Positions 42,446 through 53,626 of a stretch of 64,000 nt of DNA are shown one piece after another. The translations under genes were made by a program, and so were the position numbers. The notes under the pieces were generated by a model. That model saw only the letters and a program-made list of their open reading frames with translations. It searched no databases and had not been told where the DNA came from. This DNA is from Biscogniauxia marginata. Lineage: Eukaryota > Ascomycota > Sordariomycetes > Xylariales > Xylariaceae. Position 1 is the stretch's first letter. Each line of letters starts with the position of its first letter. The stretch lies in contig MU404194.1 in the NCBI GenBank assembly GCA_022695795.1, positions 1 to 64,000 of the forward strand, read 5' to 3'.

Positions 42446-43670
42446 TTTTCGATGTGCATATGGGAGAGAGGGGAGCATGGGCATAGCAGGCGAAATTAAA
42501 TAAAAAAAGATTTTAAAAGCGCAAGATACGCATGATGGATGGGGTTGCGTAAGTTTTTCTTCCCTGGGCTTGTAGGGATGGATGAGCGAGATAACCGCCT
42601 ATAAGCTATAGATAGACCCTCCGTTTGTAATATATACCTAGATATCTATGTTTCCCGGTAAAAGTTGAGTATGTCCCTTGGGGTCTTCCCGATTGTGATA
42701 TGAGAGATCAGAGTGAGATTCCTGTGAGTGACGAGGTAAGGCGGGATAGGTTCGTCCCGCCCGCCCTTATATATATATGAGCTGTTGGATAGTATATACA
42801 GGTATGTATATAAGGGTTTTATAGAAAAGTTGAGTCCGAAATGTGTTATATATCAGCGCTGCCCCTTTTTATGTTCAGTTGACGATGCTGATGAGATGAG
42901 ACAGCGCTAGTTCCCTGTTGAAACACCTGGCTTGCTAGAGAATCTTATCTCTTGTCTATACTTATGTGTCCGTATCGCCAGAGTGGTTGTTCTCGGTGTT
43001 TTTTTCTTGGAACTAGGTAGAATAAGTGTACCGTAGCAGGCTCGTGACGGATGGGTTTACGGGATGAGAGGGGAGACATCCTAGGCAACTCGCTCGATCT
43101 CTCTTTCTCTCCCGACGTCGAGTCATCCTGGATATACTTGCAGTTGGGTGTTCTCTCTGGTACACTTTGTTGTCTCCCCTCTGAAGGCAATTATCACATT
43201 CTCTTAAGAGCCTCCCTGCCTATGTTTTTATTGGCAGCGTTTTAGTCATTAGCATCGGTGGGTGTCAGTAGACTCTGCCGTTGGAGTATGTATCCCAAGG
43301 TTGATGCATTTTTTTTGTACAAAGATCTGCAGATATCTAGGTATACATACATGTGTGTGTGTGTGTGTCATATTAGAGAGCAACTGAGTTATAATATTCA
43401 AGGGTAATCCTTATTTTTTTCCCTTCGTCATGCGTATACAGTAATCTTAGAGCACTACGTAGGTCCGTTGCACTGACAGCTCACAAGTGTGGGCGAGGAC
43501 AATGACGAAGAGTGAACGTAGATTAATCGCTAAGGAGCCTCTTCTAAATAGTATGGGTCAGTTACGACCTATATATGTGCATATATACACTCGTTCCGAA
43601 ATCGCTCTCTTAGGCCCCCTTAGCTGCTGAAACCAAGGTGCCTCCTATACTCCCCTGAATTATCTTCTGC
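42446..43670. other. Intergenic ALG2 / glycosidase
   Basis: Convergent 3' flanks. It includes TATATA-rich patches (42768-42820) and a (TG) microsatellite (43352-43368). No gene supported. Confidence 0.55.
43352..43368. repeat. (TG)n microsatellite
   Basis: Short perfect TG run in intergenic DNA. Confidence 0.85.
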
Positions 43671-46182
43671 TCAGCCCCGCAAGTCCACCTCATCCAATTC
43701 AATCACCGGCAGCAGCGCCATATGCAACTTACTGCTCCCGTACGGCACAAATCTCGCGGCGAAGGGCTCGCCCTTCGTCGTGATGTTAAACGTCCCCGGA
43801 TCAGCAGCCGTATCCAGGACGACGGGCCAGTCGATCTCGACCGCCGCTACCCGCAGCTCCACGGGAGGCGCGCCCAGCTCCCAGATGGGATTGCTCAGGC
43901 CCTCCGCCGACGACGACGAGGTCCGCACGACCTCGATCTGGCTCGGGTCGATGGCGACGTTCCAGACGGCCCCGCTCTTGGGCGTGAGCCGGAAGTCCCG
44001 GGTCCGGCCCAGCGGGTCGGTCGTGTTCGCGGGCAGGACCTCCTGGCTCCGGTAGTTGACGGGGTCCGCGGCCGCCTCGTCGTACTCGATGGCGAGCGCG
44101 TACAGCAGCGCCCCGTAGTACACGGCCGCGGTACCGTTGGCGCGCGGCACCACGCGCGGGGCCGCCGACAGCTCGACCGACGCCGTGCTCTCGCCGGCGG
44201 GGACGGGGATCTTCTGGAGCCCCCGGCCGTCCGGGGACACGGCGGTCGCGCCGCCGCCGACGGTGCTGCCCGCGCCCGCCCAGGTCGGGATCCGGACGTA
44301 CAAGTCGAACGGCGACGTCGCGGATATGGTGTAGTTGATGGTGTGGCCGAAGGGGTAGGTCGTGTTCGCGGAGACGAACACGGCGTTGCCGCCGTCGTCT
44401 CCCAGGCTGACGGCCGCGCTGCCGGGGATGAGGAACACGTGCGCGAGGCCGCCGTCGGAGGTGGTGGCGAAGGAGTTGGCGAGGAACTTGGGGTAGGCTT
44501 GGGGGTGGTTGACGGTGCAGCACGGCTGTATATCTCCATTAGAAACTGGGTTTTTTGAAGAAGGGGGTTGAGCTTATCGGAACGTACGTAGTTAGGCTCG
44601 AGTCCGAAGACGTTAGAGTATGAGCCGACATCCCACCATAAGTCATCCGTTGTGAGGTTCCGAGACCAAGGCTAGTTCAAAGTTAGGAGGTAAAGTATGT
44701 ATATATGTATACATGCTGGGGAATCCCCTGGGACATACCTGATTTTCTTGCTGGACGTATTGGTGTGACCACCAGTCTGCCGACACAGAAACCGGGAATG
44801 CGTTGAAAGCCGTCTGTTCGGCCCAATCGGCGAGGTCGTTATCCCCTAAGTATTGGTAGATATAAGCAGCCGAGAACATGACCTCGGCGGCAATGCAAAG
44901 TTCGGCGCCCCTGCTAGGGTTTAGGTCCGAGACGTACTCGTCTCCGATAATAGTCCCTGCTAACGATCGGTGGTACGAGGTGAGTAGATCGACAGCTTTC
45001 CTGGTCTGCGCCTTGAGCGCTGGGTCACCACTATTGCGGTACAGTGATAGAGTATAGCGCAACCCTAGATACGTAAGTTAGCTACACAACACTATATAAT
45101 ATCAGGTAATAGAATAGTAAGGATAATATATACCTTCAGCCATATTCACGCCGTGGATGAAAACCCAGCTCAAGTTGTAAGGGGTAGTATCGTAGAGTAC
45201 TTTAGGGTACCCCTCGTCCGTCCAAAATGTCCTCCAGTCTGCTCCCCATAGGACGCCTCCTTCAATCATCAAGTCCATTGTTTCCCAGATAATCTGAGAG
45301 TTGTTTCTGGGATAGCGCTCCACTATAGCCTTATAGTCAGAAACAACCGTAGTTAGAAAGATTGTGTGCGTGTATAAGAATTAAAGATAAGATGTTAAAC
45401 GCCGCCAACAGGAGTACTCATATCATAGTTGTTCTGTATCATACAAAGGTAGCACTAGGTCATCATATAAGTCACTTACGAAGCCACTGTAAGGGTATAT
45501 GCATCTCATGTGTACGGCCAACACCAAAGCCGGCAGTATCGAATATGTCGCCATCATGGACAAGGAGACCGGTGTAATTATTCTGGAGCATATCGTGTGC
45601 AAGAACCACGTAGCGGTGCATGGCATCTACTATGCGCTCAGTCTGAGTTGGATCTGCCTCGGCGTACTGGATAAGTCCTAGCAAAAGTAAGCATCGGGCC
45701 CAGAGCCCTCTAGTGGCCTGCGTGGTCTCGAAGCCGATCCACCCATCCTCCTGTTGATGATCGAGGATGTAGTCTAGGTAGTATTTCACCTGGTCACGGA
45801 TTCTCTCGTCGCCCAGTCCAAAGGCTAACGGAACAAGACCGTTGAACCAGTAGGGCGATGCCTCGTCTAAGGCAGAGTACTCGGTAGACCCGCCTATGTA
45901 TTTTGAATCATGGACAAAGCGGTAGAAGTCAAACATATTCCCAGATAGCCCAGATGCTTCGAGCTCGAGCTGGTCTTTGAACCAGCCGAGGGGCTTGACG
46001 GACCCTAGATCGAGCGGTTTGTAGACCGGCTGCACGACTAGGCACCGTTAGATGAATATGTGACAATCTATGATCAACGGTAGCAACTCACGAGAATAAT
46101 CATTCTGGTCAGTCGGTCTAGAAAGTACGAACTGTGAACTTCCCAGCGCCGCAAGGGCGACGGAGACCCGACCAAGTATCAT
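43671..46182 (-). CDS. Secreted glycoside hydrolase, GH127/GH146-like (DUF1680)
   Basis: The DUF1680 fold is an (alpha/alpha)6 barrel; characterised members are beta-L-arabinofuranosidases with a cysteine nucleophile on a zinc site. Six exons on the minus strand: 46182-46092, 46037-45480, 45322-45134, 45064-44739, 44671-44588 and 44525-43671, total 700 residues. The zinc ligand pattern of the family is visible: E334 and C336 in GAELCIAA, and C418-C419 in PCCTVN. In the bacterial HypBA1 enzyme the second Cys of the pair region supplies the nucleophile/ligand; I infer this role by alignment from memory of the motif only. The protein begins with a short hydrophobic signal-like segment (MILGRVSVALAALGSSQF); an upstream in-frame ATG at 46257 would lengthen it. 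Intron 2 (157 nt) is resolved by frame: a TAAG acceptor must be skipped for CTATAG. Confidence 0.9.
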
Positions 46183-47857
46183 AATGCCTAATAGAACGAT
46201 GTAAACAAAATGATTGGCGTGTAAGACGGGCAGGGAAATGTTCCCACCTGGCGCCATTTCCCGCGAGGCCGTTCTTATCTCTGATATATCTCGTGGACAG
46301 ATCCATGGTGAGAGGCCGTTGTCTGACGATGATAAGGTTGCATCTTCCTCGGGCCAAAGCGACGCGATCGACTAGGTGAAGATCTCCAACGACCAGTATG
46401 TGCACCAACCACAAGGATGGTGGATATTAATTGTCGGCTATACTGCCGGCTTGCCCAACATAAAGCGGGGGTTCTTCACTCTCGACGCAACCTAACTTGA
46501 ACGTTACTCTCTAGTAGCGCCCCATATACGAAGGGACTAGCTATCTGAGAGTTGAATTTGGTATAATGTCTGTTAGTAGAGACATGGGTGTTCCACATAT
46601 AAGCTGACTAATGTGTATGTAGTTACAAAGTTAGTACACGCTGCATGTGGTTTATAATAAGTAAGGCAGTTGTTAAGTGCATGTGGTAGATATTGGGATT
46701 AGTTATAGTACTCACTCTCGGTTATGAGAGCTTTTTATGTCGAAAGAGGACTTAAGCAAAAAATCTGTTATCAGCCGCAAGATCAATTTGTTTATCAATT
46801 CCCGCGGCATATTAGTCTCTTACTTGTTGGTATATTTACCTACCGAGCAGATATGTATATTTAAAAGCCCTATACTGGTAGGTATGGTCCAATTAGGTAA
46901 CCTATACAAACCCGTACATGCACCTTTTATGCTTATCTCTACTTCCCCTCCTTCAACATGAGTGCAACCAGCCAATAGCACAACACGCCCGCATAAATAT
47001 AATCCGCTAAACAATAGCCGGTATACGTGAACGTTTTTCATCTGCCATGCAACACTCTGGGTAGCACTACCTGGTTGTCAGCTGTGGGGGTATCTCAGCA
47101 TGTAGATAATTTTTGTGGCAGAAACAGAACCGAATCTCCTATTATAAAACGTTGGGTGCGCATTTAACTAAGTTAGTTACTATTAAGTTATGATCATGGA
47201 TATCCCAAAACTACAACCGTGCGGTTGATTTCCCAAGATCTGTTCTGGGACTCTGGGGATCTCTGAGAATCGTTTCGGTACCACTCCCCCCCTGAAGTAC
47301 ACGACCTCAGGGTGCACGTCTCATTGGACAGGAGAGACAAGGGGATTCAGATCTAGACTTGTGTTATAAGTCAATCAGTTCTAGTCCTGGAATTCTTGTA
47401 GTTGTGCATGGAATAAAACACATATAACCATTATAGTAAGTATCAATGAGTTATCTGTATCGGGTTCAACTTCATTCAATAAGCGCGCTGTATCTACCAC
47501 ACATTGATGCTTAGAGACAAACGGTGTGTACTACGTTATCAGTATCTTGTGTGTCGCGATTAGGTTGTGATAGGACCTTGCACCCAAAACCAACGAGTCC
47601 CTCCCAGATCAGGAGTCTTAGGCCTGAGGCGAAACGTCCGCGGCGACAACGACACAACATACGCCTACTACCTCAAACAGCTAGGTTAGATGAGACATCA
47701 TAGAGGACCAAGTTAAATAAAATCCATTATAAGCCCCCAGTACTCGAATTACATCGTCCACGTTCCAACTTACCTATCTCAGTCTCAATACTTCAGTATC
47801 ATCGTGTTGTGCTATTTACACATCTACAACAACCTTGCCATTTTTATTTATTTTATC
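46183..47857. other. Intergenic, AT-rich
   Basis: Upstream of the glycosidase and of the UstYa-like relic. Low-complexity AT sequence (46500-47000) and no recognisable gene. Confidence 0.55.
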
Positions 47858-48625
47858 GTGGAGTCTCAAAGACTAAAATACGAAGGCTTACACATCGACG
47901 ATCGTGATGACTCGAGGTCTAGCGCCGAAGTAGAAGAGTCCCTCATGAGCAACGAGAAACGGTGGCAGGATGTGGAGCTGAGCAGTCTGCCGAGGCGGAG
48001 GAGAAGCAGATTCACAACTGTGATAAAGTCTTCAAGATGGATGATCGACATCTCGTTACTGCTTATGGTCCTGGCCTTGATCGTGAGAGACCAGAGCTAG
48101 ACAGGACTGACGAAGAAGAGAGAGAAAAAAGCACAGTTTCCTAGCAGATTACTACCTTCTAGAGGGACGAATCCTACGCGCCGAACAACACCGCCGATTT
48201 CTTCACCGACGAAGTCATGCGGAGGTGGAATGACCTGATGCCGGGTACGAACAACCTCCATTAGTCTATTTATACATCACAAGCACGAGAACGCAAGATA
48301 GAGAGCGAGCTAACACCTTTGCTTTATTTCCGCAGTCAGTATGGGCTTCGCCTGGGTCAACGACACGGGAAAATACCACGGCCTGCCTGTGCCGATCATG
48401 TGGCCGGACAAGATGGTCTTCACGACGTCGGCGACGCACCAGCTGCACTGTCTCGTACGCACGCAAGCACGCATCTCTAGGTTTCCTTCCCAAATCCATC
48501 GTCCATCACCACCAACTAACCAACAGACGCCGTTCGCCATCGTCGAGACGTACTTGGGCATAACCGCGGGCCACGAGGTCCCCAGACCACAGCGGCGGCT
48601 CGGGCGGCTGGGACTCGAAGCATAG
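47858..48625 (+). pseudogene. Decayed UstYa-like (DUF3328) oxidase homologue
   Basis: UstYa/DUF3328 proteins are single-pass membrane proteins used in fungal cyclic-peptide (RiPP) and other secondary-metabolite pathways; they normally carry two HxxHC motifs. Exons read as 47858-48082, 48163-48244, 48336-48454 and 48527-48625. The N-terminal sequence ESQRLKYEGLHIDD is typical, and a transmembrane segment (MIDISLLLMVLALI) follows, but the start position reads GTG at 47858 and no ATG precedes it in frame back to a stop at 47714. The first motif HQLHC is present (48439-48453); the second is absent, since the frame ends after GHEVPRPQRR. An internal ATG at 47945 could still yield a short TM protein. 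Interpreted as a relic, alone rather than in a cluster. Confidence 0.6.
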
Positions 48626-49061
48626 GAAGCAAATAACCCCAACCCGGATCAACAAATTAGAAACGGTTCTTATCTGGTTATGTAGTTGATCTATGTATGA
48701 TCTACATCGCCCTTAATGAAGACGTTTCACAGACCGTGCAACTTTCTTCCTTCCCAGAGCCACGTTTACATCCTCAGTCGCCGAAACAGCACATCTGAAG
48801 AATAGAAACTGTGGGGGAACGGGGGGTGGCGGGGGCTATAAGCTCTTCGGCACAGCAAATCACATTCTCGATCTATGGGGGAGATTGTTACATACTTACA
48901 TGTGTAGACTTCAACACCCACCTCCGTGACACGGGAATGCATTTTTTTTTTTTTACACTGCGGTCTTGCGTGCTCTCAGTCCAAAAAAAAAAGAAGGCCT
49001 AGATAGAGACCCCCCCTTTCTACAGCTAACATGGCTCTCATTCTAATTCTTCTTCTTACCG
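48626..49061. other. Intergenic, no gene seen
   Basis: Convergent interval between the UstYa-like relic and the Cys-rich gene. T and A runs at 48942-48995. Nothing else recognised. Confidence 0.6.
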
Positions 49062-49280
49062 TTATTTCCCACCCCCCGCCTTCCCGTCCGCGGCGGCGCA
49101 CTCGGGGCAGGCCTCCTCGACGTAGGGCCAGGCGCGCAGCCTGCCCTCGACGCCGTTGATGATGCGGTTCGGGCAGTACGCGCTCAGCCCGAGGCGGACG
49201 CCGAGGCAGGTCGCGACCTGCTCGAACTTGGTGTGGGACCGGCGGCACCCGCGGTAGTAGAACGCCTTGCACTTACACAT
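49062..49280 (-). CDS. Small cysteine-rich hypothetical protein
   Basis: A 72-residue frame with six cysteines: CKC at the start, a GC near residue 11, then single C residues and a final CPEC. The spacing (CxC...CxxC) suggests a zinc-binding or redox fold. It starts MCKCKAFYYRGC and carries WPYVEEACPEC near the end. I recall similar small zinc-ribbon-like hypotheticals in ascomycetes but cannot name a family. The strongly GC-rich composition matches coding DNA here, unlike flanking AT-rich sequence. The ATG at 49280 follows a T-run in the plus strand, and an upstream exon cannot be excluded. No signal peptide, so not a classic secreted effector. Confidence 0.45.
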   Translation of the reverse strand: MCKCKAFYYRGCRRSHTKFEQVATCLGVRLGLSAYCPNRIINGVEGRLRAWPYVEEACPECAAADGKAGGGK

Positions 49281-50851
49281 TTTTTTTTGTCGTTGTTTCC
49301 TCTTTGTTTTGATCACTTGTTTTGATCAACTTCCTTGTTGTGTGCCTCTTGTTTTTTGTTTCCCTACGCTAGGTAGGTATTTCAAGGGGGAGAGGGGAAG
49401 GAAGATGGAGAACAGAGATAAAATCAACAGATCGGAAATCGAAAACTTTCCGAGTGATGATAAATGTAAATGTGACCAACCGACTGTCTGCCCGCCTGGT
49501 AGATAGATAAATATGGCTCGATCGATCCGAGAAGGGCGATGGGGAGAATGGGAATTAATAGGGTAACTTTGCGGCCTTTAAGTACTTGTTCGGTTCTTGC
49601 GTATGTCCAAGAACGATGCGGGGCGTGGTAAAGAGCTGCTTAGTTAGCAATGTCGAAGAACAACGGCTATGTGTTGTAACAACGCATTGGTTCTTTCAGC
49701 GACAATTAAGCCTGAAGGCCATGTGACTTTAAAGGTTGTCGTGTAGCACACAAAAACACGCACGTTTCCTATGATGTGGGATTCATTATTATTATTCATA
49801 GAAGTTCTTCTCATAGTTTACTAACCTTATATTACTTTAATGAAGCTGAACCCCTTAATCATAGCATATACATGTAGGTAGATGGACATCTTAAGCATCT
49901 CATACTGTTTATTATCGAGATCTTTGAGGGAATTCATAATGAGCTCATAATTGATATACCATTTAAAAATTGCTATAAATCTTATGAAATGCTTAAATAA
50001 TTTTCTAATAAAGGTAGTGTTTTATTTTATCCATAATTATAAAGACTTTAACATACAACTATTAGCTTTGCTTATATTAAAGTAGTAAGAGCTTTCAATT
50101 ATTATATATAGCATCATCTGTATTTTTAATAGCATTAAGCTACACTAGGCCGGTCTAATTATAAAAAGCTAACATGTTGTTTCTTATAACTACGTCCCGA
50201 ATAATTTGGGGGGAGGGGGACTCCTTTTTTGTTTACGACACTTCATAATCTATGACATGGTACCTAGGTAGCTAGAAAATTACTAGGTTAACTGATTACG
50301 GTAAACACTAATTGTCGCTATTTATGCAATACTAAGCGATCGATGGATGATACCAAAAAAACGTCTCTTTTATCCCCCCTGACTACAGTAGAAGTAGTAA
50401 GACGGCGGGTATATGTTTAATAAAAAAAAACCCCGGCATACATTCGTTATATAATTTTCTACTCTTGTTCAGACAAGACGAGGCTTAGTCGAGGACTGCT
50501 AAACCTCTTCGCAGAAGTGTACAGAAGTTTATTTTCCTTTTATTTTCCTTTTCCTATTTCTCTCCTCGCCCAATCTGAGGGGTGGAGGGTTATATATCCG
50601 CACCAACCGATACGTTTTAGCCAGTTGGTGACAGATATCCCACCCAAACAAGTACAGAATAGAAAGAAGAAAATCCCTTTTCTACCAAATCCGTGTTATA
50701 TCCCCTAGAAAATAGGATATCAGAGAGCTCCCAGCCCAAAGGAGAACGCCACGAGCTAGCACTGACCCCGTGTTATATACGTTGCGGACACACTAAGTTT
50801 ATGCCCTAGCCCCACCGGCACCTGTGTGCCCAAACAGACAATGGGAAGCGC
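49281..50851. other. AT-rich intergenic region
   Basis: No gene recognised. The 49780-50300 part is strongly AT-rich. A TACCTAGGTA palindrome is at 50261-50270. Probably carries the 3' flank of the MFS transporter gene. Confidence 0.55.
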
Positions 50852-53234
50852 CTATTTAGTTCCTGCATTTTCTGTGGTATTTGCCACTGCCTTTCCTTCA
50901 CCGGAAGAGCCATCTCTCATGCCATCAGAAGACACGACGGCGGGCTGGCTGTCGAAATGGTATAGGGGCTCCAGGGTGGCGTGGCGCTGAAATAGGATGT
51001 AACGCCTGAACCACCACGGCAGGGCTTTAAAGCAGTTGTACTTCACGAAGACTCCGGTTGGAACGCCGAATACATAATCGAGCTCTTCGAGTGTACGCTG
51101 TTTTGTCTCGGGTAGCCAGAGGAAGAGCATAACGAGTGCTACGACGTTGAAGCCGGCGTATAGACAGAAAGCACCCTAATTAAATTTTTGAGTTAGCACC
51201 TTAACTCCCCACGTATGGATGTCCATGAGAGAGACACAGCTCTCCATGTCCCGTTGATGAGGAAGGACGCAATAGCACGATTGGGTGTTGTACTTACAAG
51301 AACACCGAGGGATGCAAGGATCTTGGGGAACGTGATCGACAGCACAGCGGCCCAGAATAAGCACGTAGCAACGGCCCATGACATTCCAACTTCACGATGC
51401 GATAGCGGGAAGACTTCAGCGCTATATGTGAACGGGACAGGGCCTTCGCCGGGAGAGTAAAAGGCGGCGAATATGTAAATGAACAAAGCAACGAGGCCGA
51501 CGTGAGCGCTTGATGACGATGGAATGAGCGTACAGAGGCCAGCAGCAAGCAACGACCACGCCATGTTGGGAAACGTGAATAGGAGAAGAGAACGGCGTCC
51601 AAAAGTATCGATGGTCCAGATGGCCGGCCAGGCGAAGATGAAATTGACAAGACCGAATCCAAACGACGCAAGTAGGGCACCGAAGTCGGAAGCTCCCGCC
51701 TCTCGGAATACGGTACTAGAATAAAAGGCAATAATGTTGATACCTAATTAAATTGATTAGGACCTGTTCAAGCTTCGAGCATTTCAAACTACACCACTTA
51801 CCGCACATCTGCTGGGCAATCATGACGACGAAAGAAGCGAGGGTCGCTCTTCGAATGCGTGGAATAGTGAACAGTTCAACGAAACGCTTGAGATACGTCG
51901 AGTCTCCAATAGCCTCTGCTTCAATCTCGACCTGAGCATGAATAGAGTAGAGGTCCCGCGCGGCCTGGATTGGGTTGTTTCGGAGTCTTAGGAGCGACTT
52001 CATAGCATCTCTATACCGATGCTTCTTGATGAACCATCTTGGAGATTCTGGGCAGAAGAAGATCAAGATCGTGAGAGGGATGGCGGGAATGAAAGCAGAT
52101 CCGACCTGGACTATAAATCATAGCATTAGAAACTCACTTCAGCCATCGTGATTCTGCATAATTATTAATAACTTACGTCTCCAGGCAATAGTACCGACTC
52201 CACCTACTGCCAGATTGGCACAAGTTCCAAGCCATATACCAAATGCAGTCCATAATTGCCATGTCATTACGAGAGCGCCGCGAATAGCGGCAGGGCTATT
52301 CTCAGCAGCGAAGATAGGGACAGTCGAAGCCTTGATACCCATACCAACACCGAGCAGGAGTCTCGTGATGAGTAACTGTTGCCAGTTCTGAGTGACCGCA
52401 CCACCAATCGGGGTAAGCAAGCAGAAGATAGCAGAGATGAAAATAGTGCCTTGACATGAGTAGTCAGCCTCAAGTGTGACTTCAGAATATTCGAGTCATC
52501 GCACAAACCTCGTCGACCAAAAATGTTGTTCAGGGGGTCCGAACACCAACAACCGATCAGAGCAGAACCGATGTAGGGGGCCGAGTTAATCAGACCGACA
52601 AGGTAGACGTCGTAGTCGCTCTCTCCTCCAATACCAAACTGTTGAGGGAAGGTCAGGTTGGCGCCATTGCTACCTTCTTGGTCCCATCCTTGCACAGCAG
52701 CGCCGATGGAGCAGGTGATGATGGTGAGATAGAGGATCTTGGGGACTCTCCATTTGTGGGTGATCTCACGCTTCAGGGCATAGATCTCTGCCTCGTCAAG
52801 TGCCTCCTCGCCCTGGATGTCCTCGAAGCAGGCGGGGTCCTGGGAGATGAGGGCTCCCTTGCGTAACACCGATCGGTACTCGCCCAAGCCATGCTGGTTG
52901 ACGAAGGAGTCGACATTGGCGAACAGCTGGTCGCGTGGGATACCAGCAAGCGGGTTCGAGATCCTAATGTTTTCATGTCAGTCGAGGCCAAAGGGGGACC
53001 GAGTCTAGCGGTAGAAGTGCACACTTCGCATTCGGGTTCCTGTTAATGTCAATATGGGGGACCGGGCCGTGACGGCCCTTCTCCATAGAGAGATCATGAT
53101 CCTGGTCGTGATCGTGATTGTAGGTTTGGGTAGGACTAGACGGGATCTGTTAGACAAAGGGCACTAATAGTGGCATGTCTCGCTCTGAGTGCCGGAATGA
53201 CTTACGCCGAAACCGGCTCGACCTTCTCTGCCAT
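50852..53234 (-). CDS. MFS sugar transporter
   Basis: Major-facilitator sugar porter (12 membrane helices), probably at the plasma membrane and importing a sugar or polyol; substrate not readable. Seven exons on the minus strand: 53234-53206, 53135-53025, 52963-52509, 52449-52177, 52110-51802, 51743-51298 and 51175-50852, total 648 residues. Family marks are [16 protein letters not shown] after helix 2, [24 protein letters not shown] at the end of helix 6, [15 protein letters not shown] in helix 7, and [18 protein letters not shown] after helix 12. Long hydrophilic ends flank the core: ~110 residues at the N-terminus, with a HDHDQDHD run, and ~60 at the C-terminus. Intron 1 ends at GTCTAG, 12 bases past a CAG that sits directly on the CTAAC branch site; using CAG would break the frame. 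Confidence 0.93.
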
Positions 53235-53572
53235 GGTTGAGAATGAAGTGATAGGATGGCAAGTTAGACGCGCGCGTGTGTAAGGCTAGATAGAGTCGGA
53301 CTGAAATTGTTCTAGGCTTCGAGAAGAAGGAACAGAACGCCGTCGCGAACGCCACTGACAGGATGATGTCGTGCAGGGTGATAAAGGGAAAAGGAAAGTG
53401 TTCAGATAGTCCGGGGGCATGCTGGGGGTATTTAAAGAGGGAGGTACGGGTGAACAAGTACTACCTGCAGTTACGCAGAAGGCAGACTAGGAAGTGTCAA
53501 GCTTGCCTACCTATGTAGGTACCTACCTAGGTTAACCTAGGGTAGGTGCAATAGGGAGACCAGGTTGCCCCA

Positions 53573-53626
53573 AGCCACACACGCACTCGCGCACACACAC
53601 ACCCACGCATACACGCACTTACACAG
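53573..53626. repeat. Imperfect CA/CG-rich simple repeat
   Basis: ACACACGCAC-type alternating tract with interruptions; alternating purine-pyrimidine sequence of this kind may adopt Z-DNA. Confidence 0.75.

Noticed and set aside
41164..42484. Long frames antisense and out of frame to ALG2 (up to 420 codons), Arg/Ala/Pro-rich
   Set aside because: Shadows of the GC-rich ALG2 exon; composition is typical of frame-shifted GC3-rich coding DNA and no domain is recognisable.
43722..44558. 278-codon plus-strand frame opposite the glycosidase last exon
   Set aside because: Arg/Gly/Val-rich mirror of the GC-rich exon; the minus strand has the conserved family sequence.
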